NCBI RefSeq assembly: GCF_020523825.1
Contig: NZ_JAJALK010000017.1
Coordinates: forward strand, 1-64,000
Origin: Methylobacterium brachiatum
GTDB taxonomy: Bacteria > Pseudomonadota > Alphaproteobacteria > Rhizobiales > Beijerinckiaceae
DNA: 64,000 bases
Reading direction: 5' to 3'
Part shown: one piece after another, positions 44,125-53,929 of the stretch
How the letters are laid out: each line of letters opens with the position of its first letter
How positions within the stretch are numbered: the first letter of the stretch is position 1
The notes under the pieces: model-generated
What the model saw: only the letters and a program-made list of their open reading frames with translations
Databases searched by the model: none
Told to the model about the DNA's origin: nothing
Position numbers and translations under genes: made by a program

Positions 44125-47100
44125 GGAGATTGTCCTTTGTCGCGCGGGTGTGAACCTCCTCGCTCAGAAGTTGACCGAGCAGGAACGCCGCATCCCCACG
44201 GCCCTGGAGCAGGGCCCGGATCTGGTCCGCGAGCTCTTCGCGGCCTCCGGGATCGGGATGAACGACGAGAGAGGCCTCCCCACCATCAGGTGAGACCACG
44301 TGAACGCTGAGAACCGGCGCCTTGGCGGCGGCGCCCGCTCGAGCCGCGGCCAGCCAGCGTGCCAAGCGCGGGACGAGTGCGCGCACCTCAAAGGCAAAGA
44401 CATCGAGGTCCCGGTCCCGCCACGCGTCAGGGCGTCGGCCCGTGAGCAGGCTCGCGATCGAATCGATCCAGGCCTCGTCCGACATGCCCGGGTCGGCCGA
44501 ACGTCGCACGAAGGCGCGCATCCGCGAGTCAGTCAAAGCAGTTTCGAACGGGAGATATTCGAGGCGCACAAGGTCGCGCACACGCCCGACATCGCGCGCG
44601 CTGAAGGCTTCGACAAGGATCTTGGTGGCTTCGGCCCTCAGCCGCTCGTAAGCCGCCCCGATCTCCTCAAGACAGTCGTCGAGGAGCGTGGCGTACAGCT
44701 CAGCGTTCAGAGCCGTCCCCGGCTCCGGCGCCAGGCCGCAAGCGGATGGCAGCGCTTCAAAGACGAGATCGATCGGGTCCCGTGCCTTCTCGAGAGCCGC
44801 GCGGACAGCCTGGGCGAGCGGCCCGATTGAGCGCGTCTCCCGCGTGTACCCGGGCAGCGCCAGGAACCAGCGCATCAGGCTTTCGGTGATGCTGGCCGCT
44901 TCCGGAAGGGGCTGCGTATTTCGCCAGATCGCGAGATCGGAGGCGAGACGGTTTAGGACACACTCCCTGCTCGGTTCGCGAGCGACGAGGCGGACGGCGA
45001 AATTCCGCGGATTGCGTGCGACGCGCATCAGCAGCGCGCCCGTGACCTCGGGTACAAAGCTGTTGCGCTCGAACAGGGCGGCATCCTGACGACGGGCGAG
45101 GATGAAGGCGGTCAGCAGCACAAGGGAGACCCCCTGCCGAAGGCCGTAGGGTGCCTGCGCCAGCCGCATCATGGCGGTCTCGAGGTCGATGGGCTTTGCG
45201 GCATCCGCCAGCATCGTCTCCAAGCCCTGCCACACGGCTGCCCAGCGCGCCGGGTGGCCGGGTGGGGGCGGCGCGAACGCCCACTGGCCACGCTCATTCG
45301 CCCGGTGCAATCCACCGGCCTGGAGAACGGAGAGGAGCACAGCCCGCTCCGGCGGAGTGCCCGTCAAGCCGAGATTGGGGTCCGTGCCGTTCGTGGCCAT
45401 GAGTTCGAGCAGGCGCATCCTGGCGCTGGCAGCAGCCGACGACAGCTTCGAGCGGTTGATCAGCTCGTTATGGACGATCGGAGCACCGGCAAAGACCGCG
45501 TCGCAAACGTCGCTGAGCAACCTGTGCAAGGCGGCACGATCCGGAACGGTGACGACGCGTCCCGCATGCAGCCAGATGGCTGACGCGTCACCGTCGGAGG
45601 CCGGGCCGGTGAGCGGCGCGAGCGCATCGGCCAGCGCGGCACCCGCCTCCGTGAGCCGCTCGCGCACCTCGCGCCTGGCAAGATCATCGACGGCGAGCTC
45701 CTCGCAATTGTCCGCGACCCACTGCCAGACCTTCAGTTCGCTCGCCGCGGCGAGAACTGTGGGGGAAACCTGGCGCACACAGTGCACGATGGCTGGACCG
45801 GCATCAGCCATCGCGGCGTTCACCGCGGTTGTCAGGTCCTCGTCGGGATGGACCGGATGGACGACAACCCAACCGTCAATGCCCGGTGGCGGCAGAGTTT
45901 GTGTCGCGTCCGAAAGCGCGAACCGCACTCCGAAGGCCCGCAGCGTACCGGTCTCGTGATAATGCTTGTGCGCGACGATCGGCCGAGGCGCTGGAAGCGC
46001 GGCCAGGACGGCGGTGACGCGCGTTACGCCCGCGACCTGACGGCGAGCCTCTTCCAACCATCCATCCAGATCGGCGCTGCTGCTGGCCCAAAGACAGTAG
46101 TCCGAGCGGTGCGGGCGTCTGTAGATCATCCGGCGTCGAACGAGCGCGTCGAGGGCTTCGAGAACGGCGTCGCGAGGCTGGGTATCAAGGCAGAACGCCA
46201 AGCTCTCGGCGTCGGCTCGCAGACCTGGGAGCGGCTCGAGGATGCTGAGCAGGCCGACGCATTTCAGAACAGCCGCCTCGAGAGCCGGCATATCGCGGTG
46301 GACCGTCAACGTGTCGGAGAGCAAACGCCAGCGGCGCGCGAGCAGGCCGTCGCGCGGTCCCCCCTCCCCGCGAGCGGCCAAATGGTCGAAGAGGTGGCCG
46401 AGCTGGTACCAGTTGTCAGCCGTATAGGCAGAATTGGCGGCGAAATCCTGAAAGCCGCTCGGCTCGGAGCTCTGCAGGAAACTGATAGCGGACCGCTCAT
46501 TCTGTCCGAACCGCCGGGCCATTGCCGCAAGGGCCACCACGGATGTCGGATGCAGCGGATAGAGGCGGCGTCCCAGCGCGCCGATCTCGGCTCCTCGCCC
46601 AGGGAAGAGGCCGAGACGCGCCGCCTGCTCATAGACCGCATCAGCCGCGGCTACGATGGCCGGCTTGTGCTTGCCGCGTACCTGAATGGCCTCCGCCAGC
46701 AAGAAGGCCATTTGCTCGACCGATTCCTGAAACGGCAGGTCCTCGAAGCGCTCTGCGGAACGGGACCACTCCTCGCGAACCGTCTGCCCCAGGCCTGAGG
46801 CGTACTCGGAAAAGCGCTGGTGGAGGACGCCGACGATCGCAAGCGGCGCCTCGCCCGACCCGGCAGCGAGTTCGCCAAGGGCCTGAAAGAACGTCGTATC
46901 GCTTCCGCCCCTCCGCGAGGCGGCGTACTCAAGGCACCGACCCATTTCATCGATGATCAGGAGGACGCCTCCTCCCCCATCCCGCGAGCGGTCGACGTAC
47001 CGCGCGAACTCGCGCAGGGTCTCGAGAACCTCTGCGTCCTCGCAACGTCCGTCCCGGCGCTCGCCTTGGAGGCGCGCGACCGTTTCGAAGACAGCGGGCC

Positions 47101-47536
47101 GCCGACCTGGAGCGCGCCAGTCGTCGAGCTTGCGCGCGAGCGCTTCGAGGATCAGATCCGCGAGGGGTGCGCGCCGCCCAACGATCACGAGCGGCTCGTA
47201 GGCGCGCGTGGCCTTCAATTCGGGAACACGGTCCGGACAGCGCGCGCGAAGCAGACGCGTCGCCGCGGCGGCCTGCTCCTTCTCCGAGAACAGGCGGGCG
47301 AGGAACAGGAGAAATGCGGATTTTCCCGCCCCGTAGGGTCCGGTGATCCGAAATGCGCGATGGGTCGACCCAACGGCCAAGCCGCGAAGAAGCCGGTGCA
47401 GCGTGTCGTCGACCGTCGGCGTCGGCACATAGCCTTCAAGGGCACTTGAGTCGTCGAGATCGCGTAGGACGTCGATCGACCGAACGTAACGGCGCGCGAC
47501 GGCGATCCGGTCGGCAATGCAGGACAGGTCGGTCAC
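44117..47536 (-). CDS. sspC: SspC-like large ATPase
   Basis: 1139 residues from a GTG that overlaps the sspB stop (GTGA). Walker A GPYGAGKSAF is at about residues 66-75 and Walker B VLLIIDEMGRC at about 192-202. The rest is a long helical region with no other recognised domain. Large P-loop proteins of this sort are the third gene of sspABCD loci, where ATPase activity is needed for single-strand CpsCA-type modification. Tight overlaps with sspB and sspD make one transcript. Identification rests mainly on gene order plus P-loop. Confidence 0.8.
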   Translation of the reverse strand: MTDLSCIADRIAVARRYVRSIDVLRDLDDSSALEGYVPTPTVDDTLHRLLRGLAVGSTHRAFRITGPYGAGKSAFLLFLARLFSEKEQAAAATRLLRARCPDRVPELKATRAYEPLVIVGRRAPLADLILEALARKLDDWRAPGRRPAVFETVARLQGERRDGRCEDAEVLETLREFARYVDRSRDGGGGVLLIIDEMGRCLEYAASRRGGSDTTFFQALGELAAGSGEAPLAIVGVLHQRFSEYASGLGQTVREEWSRSAERFEDLPFQESVEQMAFLLAEAIQVRGKHKPAIVAAADAVYEQAARLGLFPGRGAEIGALGRRLYPLHPTSVVALAAMARRFGQNERSAISFLQSSEPSGFQDFAANSAYTADNWYQLGHLFDHLAARGEGGPRDGLLARRWRLLSDTLTVHRDMPALEAAVLKCVGLLSILEPLPGLRADAESLAFCLDTQPRDAVLEALDALVRRRMIYRRPHRSDYCLWASSSADLDGWLEEARRQVAGVTRVTAVLAALPAPRPIVAHKHYHETGTLRAFGVRFALSDATQTLPPPGIDGWVVVHPVHPDEDLTTAVNAAMADAGPAIVHCVRQVSPTVLAAASELKVWQWVADNCEELAVDDLARREVRERLTEAGAALADALAPLTGPASDGDASAIWLHAGRVVTVPDRAALHRLLSDVCDAVFAGAPIVHNELINRSKLSSAAASARMRLLELMATNGTDPNLGLTGTPPERAVLLSVLQAGGLHRANERGQWAFAPPPPGHPARWAAVWQGLETMLADAAKPIDLETAMMRLAQAPYGLRQGVSLVLLTAFILARRQDAALFERNSFVPEVTGALLMRVARNPRNFAVRLVAREPSRECVLNRLASDLAIWRNTQPLPEAASITESLMRWFLALPGYTRETRSIGPLAQAVRAALEKARDPIDLVFEALPSACGLAPEPGTALNAELYATLLDDCLEEIGAAYERLRAEATKILVEAFSARDVGRVRDLVRLEYLPFETALTDSRMRAFVRRSADPGMSDEAWIDSIASLLTGRRPDAWRDRDLDVFAFEVRALVPRLARWLAAARAGAAAKAPVLSVHVVSPDGGEASLVVHPDPGGREELADQIRALLQGRGDAAFLLGQLLSEEVHTRATKDNLHA

Positions 47537-48417
47537 GCGGCAGCCTCTTGAAGATGGGACAGGGCATCTTCGCGCAAGGCCACGAGATGCATGCCGCCGA
47601 CGCCGTCCTCGCGAACCGCGAAACTTGGCACCGCGCGGCACATCGCTTCCAACCGGTCCAGCAGCGCCGCCTCGTCGAGCTTGAGCACCTTACCCGGGGC
47701 AAAGCGCTCGTGCAGCAAGGCTCGAAGCGAGACGGTGCGGTTCTCGCCCAAGCGATTTCGCCAATGGTCGAGCAGAATGTGCGCGAAGGCCGCCACGGTC
47801 AGGCCAGGCTTCGGTCCGCGCGGCATCTTGACGATCTGATCACCGACCCCCTCGACCAAGCGGCAGAGCCGCAGCTCCTGCAGAGGGCAGCCGAGCGTAT
47901 CTTCCAAGACGAGCTCACTTTGGTCCGAACCCGCGTAACACTGCAAGAACACCGCGACGTGCGTGCTGAGGGTCGCCGGGCTGATCTCACCGCGAGTCCG
48001 CATAGCCCGTTGGCGTACCATGTTGGTGAGGTGCCGACGCGAGATCTCAGGATCGGAGATCTCGTCGAACACCACGTTCCAAGCGCCGAGATGCCCCCGC
48101 GTCGTCAAAGCCCAGTGCAGCTGCCAGAGGGTCTCGGTCTTCTCAACATAGCGGTCGCGCCCGTGCACGGGATCTAGGATCGCGGTCGCCAGCGGTGTCG
48201 GGTGAACGGCCCGCCCGTCTGGCGCCAGCAATCCGAAAGCGTCGCCCCAAAAACGCAGGGCTCGCACCATGTTCTTTCCCAATCCAAGCCGGGCGATGGC
48301 CGCGTCTTCGTCGGCGAACAACTTGGAGTCGTCGGCGACAGCGTCGTACAGCTTCGGCAGCCACCCATAGCGCAACGCGAAGCTCTCATGGCCGGAGTAG
48401 GCTTCACGCACGCTCAT
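47533..48417 (-). CDS. sspB: SspB-like DUF4007 DNA nickase
   Basis: 294 residues from ATG 48417 (MSVREAYSGHESFALRYGWL); a GTG seven codons upstream is possible. YSGHESFALRYGWLPKLYDA is the DUF4007 signature, with LGKNMVRALRFWGDAFGLL next. DUF4007 proteins are the SspB nickases of sspABCD phosphorothioation loci. Located between the cysteine desulfurase and the ATPase, as in known operons. The rest, including PHTPLATAILDP-like and GDQIVKMPRGPKPGL segments, is helical. The operon's four genes are in the canonical order. Confidence 0.85.
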   Translation of the reverse strand: MSVREAYSGHESFALRYGWLPKLYDAVADDSKLFADEDAAIARLGLGKNMVRALRFWGDAFGLLAPDGRAVHPTPLATAILDPVHGRDRYVEKTETLWQLHWALTTRGHLGAWNVVFDEISDPEISRRHLTNMVRQRAMRTRGEISPATLSTHVAVFLQCYAGSDQSELVLEDTLGCPLQELRLCRLVEGVGDQIVKMPRGPKPGLTVAAFAHILLDHWRNRLGENRTVSLRALLHERFAPGKVLKLDEAALLDRLEAMCRAVPSFAVREDGVGGMHLVALREDALSHLQEAAA

Positions 48418-48536
48418 ACGCACTCTCGGATCCGGCACAGCCTTTGGGGACGGGCCCTATGATCGTCGCCGCCGCGGTCGCCAACAAGGGCCTGCAGGCC
48501 ACGACCCACCGCTTTTGCGACGCAGCGCATCGAGTT

Positions 48537-49733
48537 CTATGCCACAAGTTTCTGGGCGACTTCGATAATTCGGTCTGCGCCTCGAATGACATCGTTCTGG
48601 GTTGTGAAGCGACCGAGCCCGATCCGGATCGCCGATTGTGCGCGGCGCGGGTCGGCACCGAGAGCCTTCAAGACATGCGAAGGCGCGAGAGCGCCCGACG
48701 CGCAGGCCGACCCCGTCGAGATGGCAACGTCGCCGAGCGCCAACACGAGTGCGTCGGCCTCAACGCCGGGAAGGCTGACATTCAGGTTTCCGGGCAGACG
48801 CTGATCGAGGCTACCGTTGACCGTCAGTTGGGGTATCGCGTGACGTAGACGTTCCAACAGCGCATCGCGCAGATGGCTCAGGCGCCGGGCCTCGGCGGCC
48901 ATCTCCTGGGCCGCAATGCGGCAGGCCTCACCGAGCCCAACGCAGAGCGCGAGCGGCAACGTCCCCGGACGAAGGCCGCGCTCCTGTCCGCCCCCGAAAA
49001 CGACAGGTCTGAGGCGCCTGCGAGCGCCCGCGCTGCAGTAGAGGGCGCCTATGCCCTGCGGACCGTACAGCTTGTGCCCGGACAGGCTGAGCAGATCGAT
49101 ACCCGTCGCCCGGACGTCGAGCGGCACCTTGCCGACAGCTTGAGCCGCATCCGTATGGAAAAGACAGCCATGAAGGTGACAGAGCGCGGCCAGATCGGAG
49201 AGAGGCTGCAGTGTCCCGACCTCGTTGTTCGCCGCCATCACCGAGGTGACGATCGCACCGCAGGCAAGCCTGTCCTCGACCACATCAAGGTCGATCAAAC
49301 CGTCCGCATCGACCGGGAGTTCGAGAGCCTCGACCCCCTCCGCCTGAAGCGCGTGGGCCGTTTCCCGCACGCAGCTGTGCTCAATCGCGCTGTACAGAAG
49401 GCGGGTGACAGGCTTGCCCTTCGCGGCCTTCTCCCGCGGCTCAAACAATCCGCGCAGAGCCAGGTTGCAGGCCTCTGTCGCACCCGCGGTGAAGATGATG
49501 TCCTCCGGCTCTGCTCCGATTAACTGCGCCACCTGCCAGCGCGCCTTCTCGACCGCCACGCGGGACATTTCCGCACGCGCGTATCCTACGGAGTGAGGGT
49601 TGCCGAACTGTGCGCCATAGTAGGGCAGCATGGCTTCCAACACGCGTCCGTCCAGCGGGGTCGTAGCATGATGGTCCAGAAACACGCCCTGCTCGAGGAC
49701 GGCTGAGGGGGCATCCTGGACGAGGTCAGGCAT
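48537..49733 (-). CDS. sspA: SspA-like cysteine desulfurase
   Basis: 398 residues from ATG 49733. PLP-dependent class V features: FLDHHATTPLDGRVLEAMLP, FTAGATEACNLALRGLFE, EHSCVRETAHAL, FHTDAAQAVGKVPLDV, the lysine in SLSGHKLYGPQGIGAL and the active cysteine in STGSACASGALAPSHVL. It would deliver sulfur to SspD. IscS function in Fe-S assembly is unlikely since no iscU or hscA is near. The 119-base gap to sspB is the only sizeable gap in the operon. Confidence 0.87.
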   Translation of the reverse strand: MPDLVQDAPSAVLEQGVFLDHHATTPLDGRVLEAMLPYYGAQFGNPHSVGYARAEMSRVAVEKARWQVAQLIGAEPEDIIFTAGATEACNLALRGLFEPREKAAKGKPVTRLLYSAIEHSCVRETAHALQAEGVEALELPVDADGLIDLDVVEDRLACGAIVTSVMAANNEVGTLQPLSDLAALCHLHGCLFHTDAAQAVGKVPLDVRATGIDLLSLSGHKLYGPQGIGALYCSAGARRRLRPVVFGGGQERGLRPGTLPLALCVGLGEACRIAAQEMAAEARRLSHLRDALLERLRHAIPQLTVNGSLDQRLPGNLNVSLPGVEADALVLALGDVAISTGSACASGALAPSHVLKALGADPRRAQSAIRIGLGRFTTQNDVIRGADRIIEVAQKLVA

Positions 49734-49773
49734 CTGGTTTTCTGAGCGGCTCGAGAAATCGCTACCTATCACC

Positions 49774-49806
49774 GGAAGCTTTCCCTTCCTACGGGAAGGG
49801 GCTTCC
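49774..49806. promoter_or_regulatory. Strong hairpin in the leader of the ssp operon
   Basis: GGAAGC (49774-49779) pairs with GCTTCC (49801-49806) and CCCTTCC (49783-49789) with GGAAGGG (49794-49800), leaving a four-base loop. It lies about 40 bases upstream of the sspA ATG on the minus strand. There is no long T-run, so classical attenuation is doubtful; a role in mRNA stability or as relic transposon end is possible. Confidence 0.45.
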
Positions 49807-50394
49807 AGGATCGTTGCATCGGCCCCTCCGGAAGGCGATATAACAGGGTTCAAGCATGCCTTTCGTGGCGGTGCAACGTTTCAGCCTTCCTGGTCGCGAT
49901 GCCTTGAGGCGGGGATCAACAGCGGTTCGCTGAGCAGCGGAGCCGCCAACTCGATCAGTTCGGACCCGCACCGCGCCATTCTCGCTCCTGGCGGCCCTAC
50001 ACCGCTCGCCGCCGAAGTAGAGACCGGTTTGGTGCATGTGTGCGCGTCACAACATGCTGAGAGCGCCATCCGATCGCGACCGGACGGGATGCGGCTCTAG
50101 CAGCATCGCGGTGTCGGGCGCAGAGCGCGCTTCGGCGGCCGCTGGTTCAGAGCGCGAGGCGCTCCCGGACACGCAGAACTGGATACGTCGGAGTCCAAGC
50201 ACCGTTCGCAGGTCGCGCAGCCGAACACAAACATACGTGTAGTCCGGGTCCTCGAGAGCCGACGAGCACCCCGTAACGGGATTGCCGTTGCCGGGTGCCG
50301 GTCGTCAGATCCTCCGGACGACATGCCGGACAGACGACACCATGCGTTAGTTCCCAATCACGAAAGGTGTCCGTCCTTGTGGTGAGTAGCAGCC
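49807..50394. other. Gene-poor stretch upstream of ssp operon
   Basis: About 590 bases without a convincing gene. Short frames on both strands lack domain character and ribosome sites. The ssp promoter should lie at its left side. I see no SspE, DUF262 or SspFGH-type sequence here. Confidence 0.5.
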
Positions 50395-50670
50395 TTAATC
50401 TTTTCTGCTATCTGGCTGACTACCGGAAGTCCATCCGGGTTGACTCGGGTTGGTATTCGGCTTTCCAGGGCTCAATCGATCTTTTCCTTCGTCTCTGGAG
50501 CCGGATTTATTCGAGGTTGTCGCACTCATGCTCGTCGAATCCGCGGACGAGCCACTCGCTGTCGATTTAGAATTCGATGAAGAACCAATTGTATTTTGAG
50601 CGAAAGCGTCAAAACTTATCCCGAGCGCACAACCTACTAGAATGCTCAAAATGAAAAACTTGTTTGGCAT
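50395..50670 (-). CDS. Small exported Ser/Thr-rich protein (91 aa)
   Basis: ATG 50670, six bases after GGGAG, begins a signal peptide (MPNKFFILSILVGCALGISF ending DAFA). The mature part is low-complexity: NTIGSSSNSKSTASGSSADS then TSMSATTSNKSGSRDEGKDR and a Pro/Gly tail. No family. It is AT-richer than the surroundings. Similar small, disordered exported proteins are common in Methylobacterium-like genomes; function unknown. Confidence 0.6.
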   Translation of the reverse strand: MPNKFFILSILVGCALGISFDAFAQNTIGSSSNSKSTASGSSADSTSMSATTSNKSGSRDEGKDRLSPGKPNTNPSQPGWTSGSQPDSRKD

Positions 50671-51344
50671 GGTCATCTCCCTGCACGCTCCTTGAAGTGG
50701 TGGTGCGTGGGCCAAGAACGTCTCTGCCTTTTGGCTGTTCCGGCAGTTGTGCCGCTCCAGGCATGACAGAAGCACGCGCGCTGTAGTTTTGACGATTCGG
50801 ATTGCGCACTGAACCGCAGTCGAGCGCGACACCGATGTTCGAACTAGCCGGCACCAAATGAGACCACGCGCGGCCTAGACGCCACATCGCTTACTTGGCA
50901 CGCCGCGCGTCCAGCCGGCCCGGAGATCCGGAACCGGGCCTTGCGCTCAAGCCATGGGGGTCAAGCGCCGCCACTCTGATCGAGAGGCTAGCTATCCGCC
51001 GTCTTCAACGGGCGCCGTATCAGAGCCGCCTCCGCTCCAAGACTATCCTCACAGCGCGACGCTCAGGGCGCCTGATCAGGTGGCGAAAATTGTCGCTGAG
51101 TGGGGGGCGCCAGGCGTGAGGGGCACCGAAGCTCCTGCTGTCACGCCGAGATGGCCTCACGTGTAAACTCCTCAGAGCTCGAAGTCGAAATAGAGGAAAT
51201 TGATTGTCACGCCAGCGACCGGACCGGCGGGGGATTGGTCGGTGCGGAAGACGCGTCCGCTTGTGCTCTTATGTAATAGGTCCCGGATTCGCCGGGGCTG
51301 CGCCCCAGGCTCGGCGTGTCTAACGTACACTTCACAGGCCATCG
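50671..51344. other. Gene-poor stretch, no supported gene
   Basis: Roughly 670 bases with only short, unconvincing frames and no hairpin or repeat that stands out. Probably decayed accessory DNA. Confidence 0.45.
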
Positions 51345-51580
51345 CCGGGGTTGAGACCCGGCTCTTACCTCGTAGCTCGCGGCCAGGAGGTTCTGCGCTG
51401 CGTCGGCGTCCCGGTCATGCGTGACACTGCAGGTGACGTAGGCTCCGATCCATACGGAGAGCGCCTTTTTCGCTCCGACGCAGCCGCACGCCGCACACTT
51501 CCGTGTACTCGGGACGCACCAATCGGTCGCGACGACCTCGCTCACATGCGGCGCAACCTCGTGCCGGCGCGCCGCCACGA
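51345..51580 (-). pseudogene. TnpB zinc-ribbon and RuvC-III remnant
   Basis: On the minus strand, WCVPSTRKCAACGCVGAK, then VTCSVTHDRDADAAQNLLAA, preserves the CxxCG zinc pair and the HDRDxxAAxN RuvC-III motif of TnpB. Immediately after comes a GCCGGGTCTCAACCCCGGC hairpin that resembles an IS200/IS605 right end. Everything before the zinc ribbon is unrecognisable. Confidence 0.6.
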
Positions 51581-52448
51581 GCGAGCACGCGCGGGTTGAG
51601 GTCTCTCACTGGAGCGCCCGGTCCAGCCGAACCGACAGCTCCGAAAGCTTGTTGGCGGGTGATTCTGCACACCTGCTGGTCCCTCTTCGGGTCCACACTC
51701 GACCTCAAGATAGGGCGACAAGGCGGACAGATGGGCGGTGGACCGCCCTGTTCACGTCGCAAACCTCCGCGACGTGCGGTGTGGTCGGATCGAAGCGCCG
51801 CGAGAGTCGAGCGCACTTTTCTTGTATCGGTTGCCGCTACACCGATCACGCCGACATCACGCGGCGATCGACATCAAACGGCGGTGGAACATACCGTTGC
51901 TGGACCTGGAGAGTGTGCATCGGCAGCCCGACGAAGCGTCAACTGGACGAGATTTCACAGTCCCCGAAAATCCCCGTCCTGCAGAGTGGGGAAGACGGTA
52001 AGCTCACCCCCTTTGGACGCAGATTATCGAACCGCGTGCTGATCGGCGTCAGCCCCATGGCGGCACGCAACATAGCGGATGACCTTACCCCGCCGTAAGC
52101 CCAGACACCCGCCGCACGAGCACGACTGGCCCGTGTAGGCGGGTTCAAGGGCTAACACCGACACTCCGGCGAGCTTCGTCTTGGAGGTCAGGAAAGCGCG
52201 CGGTTGGTGGGAACTGCGGCCGATGCAATCCCGGCACCAAGTGGGGCTTGCTCAAGCTCGGGACAGGAGCCCGGCCCAGTCTTCGTTGCCGCCCTCTACC
52301 TGTTCGACGTTCACTTGTTTGCAAATGCCTGATGTGACTGATTTGTCGCAGAAGCACTTTCCACCGGAAACTGGACAAACCCCGATTGCAACGAACCGTA
52401 GAATGCTGAAGCTTGAGGAGGTGAGACATTGCTTCACCGAGTTGCAGG
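51581..52448. other. Gene-poor stretch with a faint Crp-like HTH trace
   Basis: About 870 bases without an intact gene. On the minus strand near 52030-52120, SSAMLRAAMGLTPISTRFDN LRPKG resembles the recognition helices of a Crp/Fnr domain, but the frame is short and uncertain. The lipoprotein gene's promoter and a GGAGG-like ribosome site (52414-52420 area) lie at the right end. Confidence 0.35.
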
Positions 52449-53459
52449 ATGGCAAAAAAATCCTTGTTGATCGTAGTCTTGGCGGCCTTGTTGGCCGGCT
52501 GTGTGGCGATCGACGATGTTGGCTCACGAGCTGGTTTGGTCAACCGCAGCGCTGGGCGTTATGCCAATGAGTCTGTCTTAATAAATATTATTCGCGCAGA
52601 AAAATTTGAGCCTCTCAGTTTCGCCTCATTCAGCAAATTCACCGGCCATGACGACTTTCTCGTCGCCCTTCCCTCGGCAACATTGTTCCCTACCGCATCT
52701 GCATCCCTATCCGTTGGCGGATCCACAATCGGGGCTTCGCTCAAAAACGACTTTGATGTGAACCTTCTGGATGATCCGGAATCATATAGGGCGCTAACTA
52801 ATCCAGTCGAGCCGAAATATATAGATTTATTTTTCAGACAGGGATACCCACGTGAGTTAATATTTACTTTGATGATCGAGCGCATCAAAGTGACAAAAAC
52901 CGGAAGAACTGAATATTTTATCAATACGCCGGACTCTGGTTCATTTAATGACGCATATGGACAGCTGGCGACTTTGCTCACCGCTGGGTTAACAACCCAG
53001 ACATTCAGCCCGAAAGCAGGAGTTCTCAGCTACGGGCTATGTTTCGATCCTTCGCTTCCGCCGCCACCTTACCTTGGCAAAGAGATACCAGCGTTTGGCC
53101 CAAAATGTAGCCGCGAAGCTCATCTATTACGCGAGGCAATTCGGGCTCCGGATGGCACGACCTATCAGATACAGACGCGCTCGGTGTACGGGATCTATAC
53201 GTTCCTCGGATCCTTACTCCGAACTCGCATCAACCTGCTTGACGTCTTGCCCGCCTCGACAGGGGATCACAGTCTGGTGACGGTTACGCAGCAGGAAGAC
53301 GGGTGCTTCACTTCCACGACGTATATCGGGAACCGGTATTGCGTTCCGTTGGAAGCTAATAACACGAAGATTATTTTTGCCGTTCTTCGACAACTTGTAA
53401 ATGTGCTGACCAAGCCTTCGAACACTTCCGCGACCACCACAGTCAGAGCAATATTGTAG
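52449..53459 (+). CDS. Lipoprotein of unknown function
   Basis: 336 residues with a lipoprotein signal (MAKKSLLIVVLAALLAGCVA; lipid cysteine at residue 18). The body contains VLINIIRAEKFEPLSFASFS, IDLFFRQGYPRELIFTLMIE and SVYGIYTFLGSLLRTRINLL, a mixed alpha/beta protein likely in the periplasm or anchored to a membrane. No family is recognised. GC content is visibly lower than in the rest of the window, and the gene sits between IS relics, both suggesting transfer. The small gene at 53486 follows in the same direction. Confidence 0.75.
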   Translation: MAKKSLLIVVLAALLAGCVAIDDVGSRAGLVNRSAGRYANESVLINIIRAEKFEPLSFASFSKFTGHDDFLVALPSATLFPTASASLSVGGSTIGASLKNDFDVNLLDDPESYRALTNPVEPKYIDLFFRQGYPRELIFTLMIERIKVTKTGRTEYFINTPDSGSFNDAYGQLATLLTAGLTTQTFSPKAGVLSYGLCFDPSLPPPPYLGKEIPAFGPKCSREAHLLREAIRAPDGTTYQIQTRSVYGIYTFLGSLLRTRINLLDVLPASTGDHSLVTVTQQEDGCFTSTTYIGNRYCVPLEANNTKIIFAVLRQLVNVLTKPSNTSATTTVRAIL

Positions 53460-53485
53460 TTGCAAAAGGATATGGGAGGCCTGCA

Positions 53486-53701
53486 ATGACTAAGGCTGAG
53501 CTCGAGGCAGAGTTATATGAGTCCCTGAAGCCGGCGATCGCTAAGGCCAGGCAACTGGGTTTCGATCTCGAAGCGGTGCGTTTCAAAAAGAGACCTGCTC
53601 ACGAGGACGGTCAACTTGCAACCACGTTGGGACTCGTTGGTTGCCATTTGGAATGCGTAACCAAGCCCGATGGCAGTCAGGACTGCAGGGTGGTCTGCTG
53701 A
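53486..53701 (+). CDS. Small hypothetical protein (71 aa) after the lipoprotein
   Basis: ATG 53486 preceded by GGGAGG nearby. MTKAELEAELYESLKPAIAK forms a helix, then ARQLGFDLEAVRFKKRP and a C-terminal part with three cysteines (GCHLECVTKPDGSQDCRVVC). It starts 26 bases after the lipoprotein stop, so they may form a two-gene unit. No family recognised. Confidence 0.6.
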   Translation: MTKAELEAELYESLKPAIAKARQLGFDLEAVRFKKRPAHEDGQLATTLGLVGCHLECVTKPDGSQDCRVVC

Positions 53702-53929
53702 CTCTTTGGTTGCGGAACGTCGTTGCGATGCGGCGTGTTGGGCAATCAAGGTGTATGCGCAGCGGTCCGAGAGCGCGGTCCACCGTGCTGCCAGGAAGGC
53801 TCGCTGATGCTCGCCATGCATCTCCGAGCCCGCGCAACTCAGGCCGCCCGGGCTCCGGTCGCTCGCTCTTACGAGAGCTCCGGAGCGGGGGGGTTAATCG
53901 CTACGGTGTGTCCACGTACCGCCGGCGCG

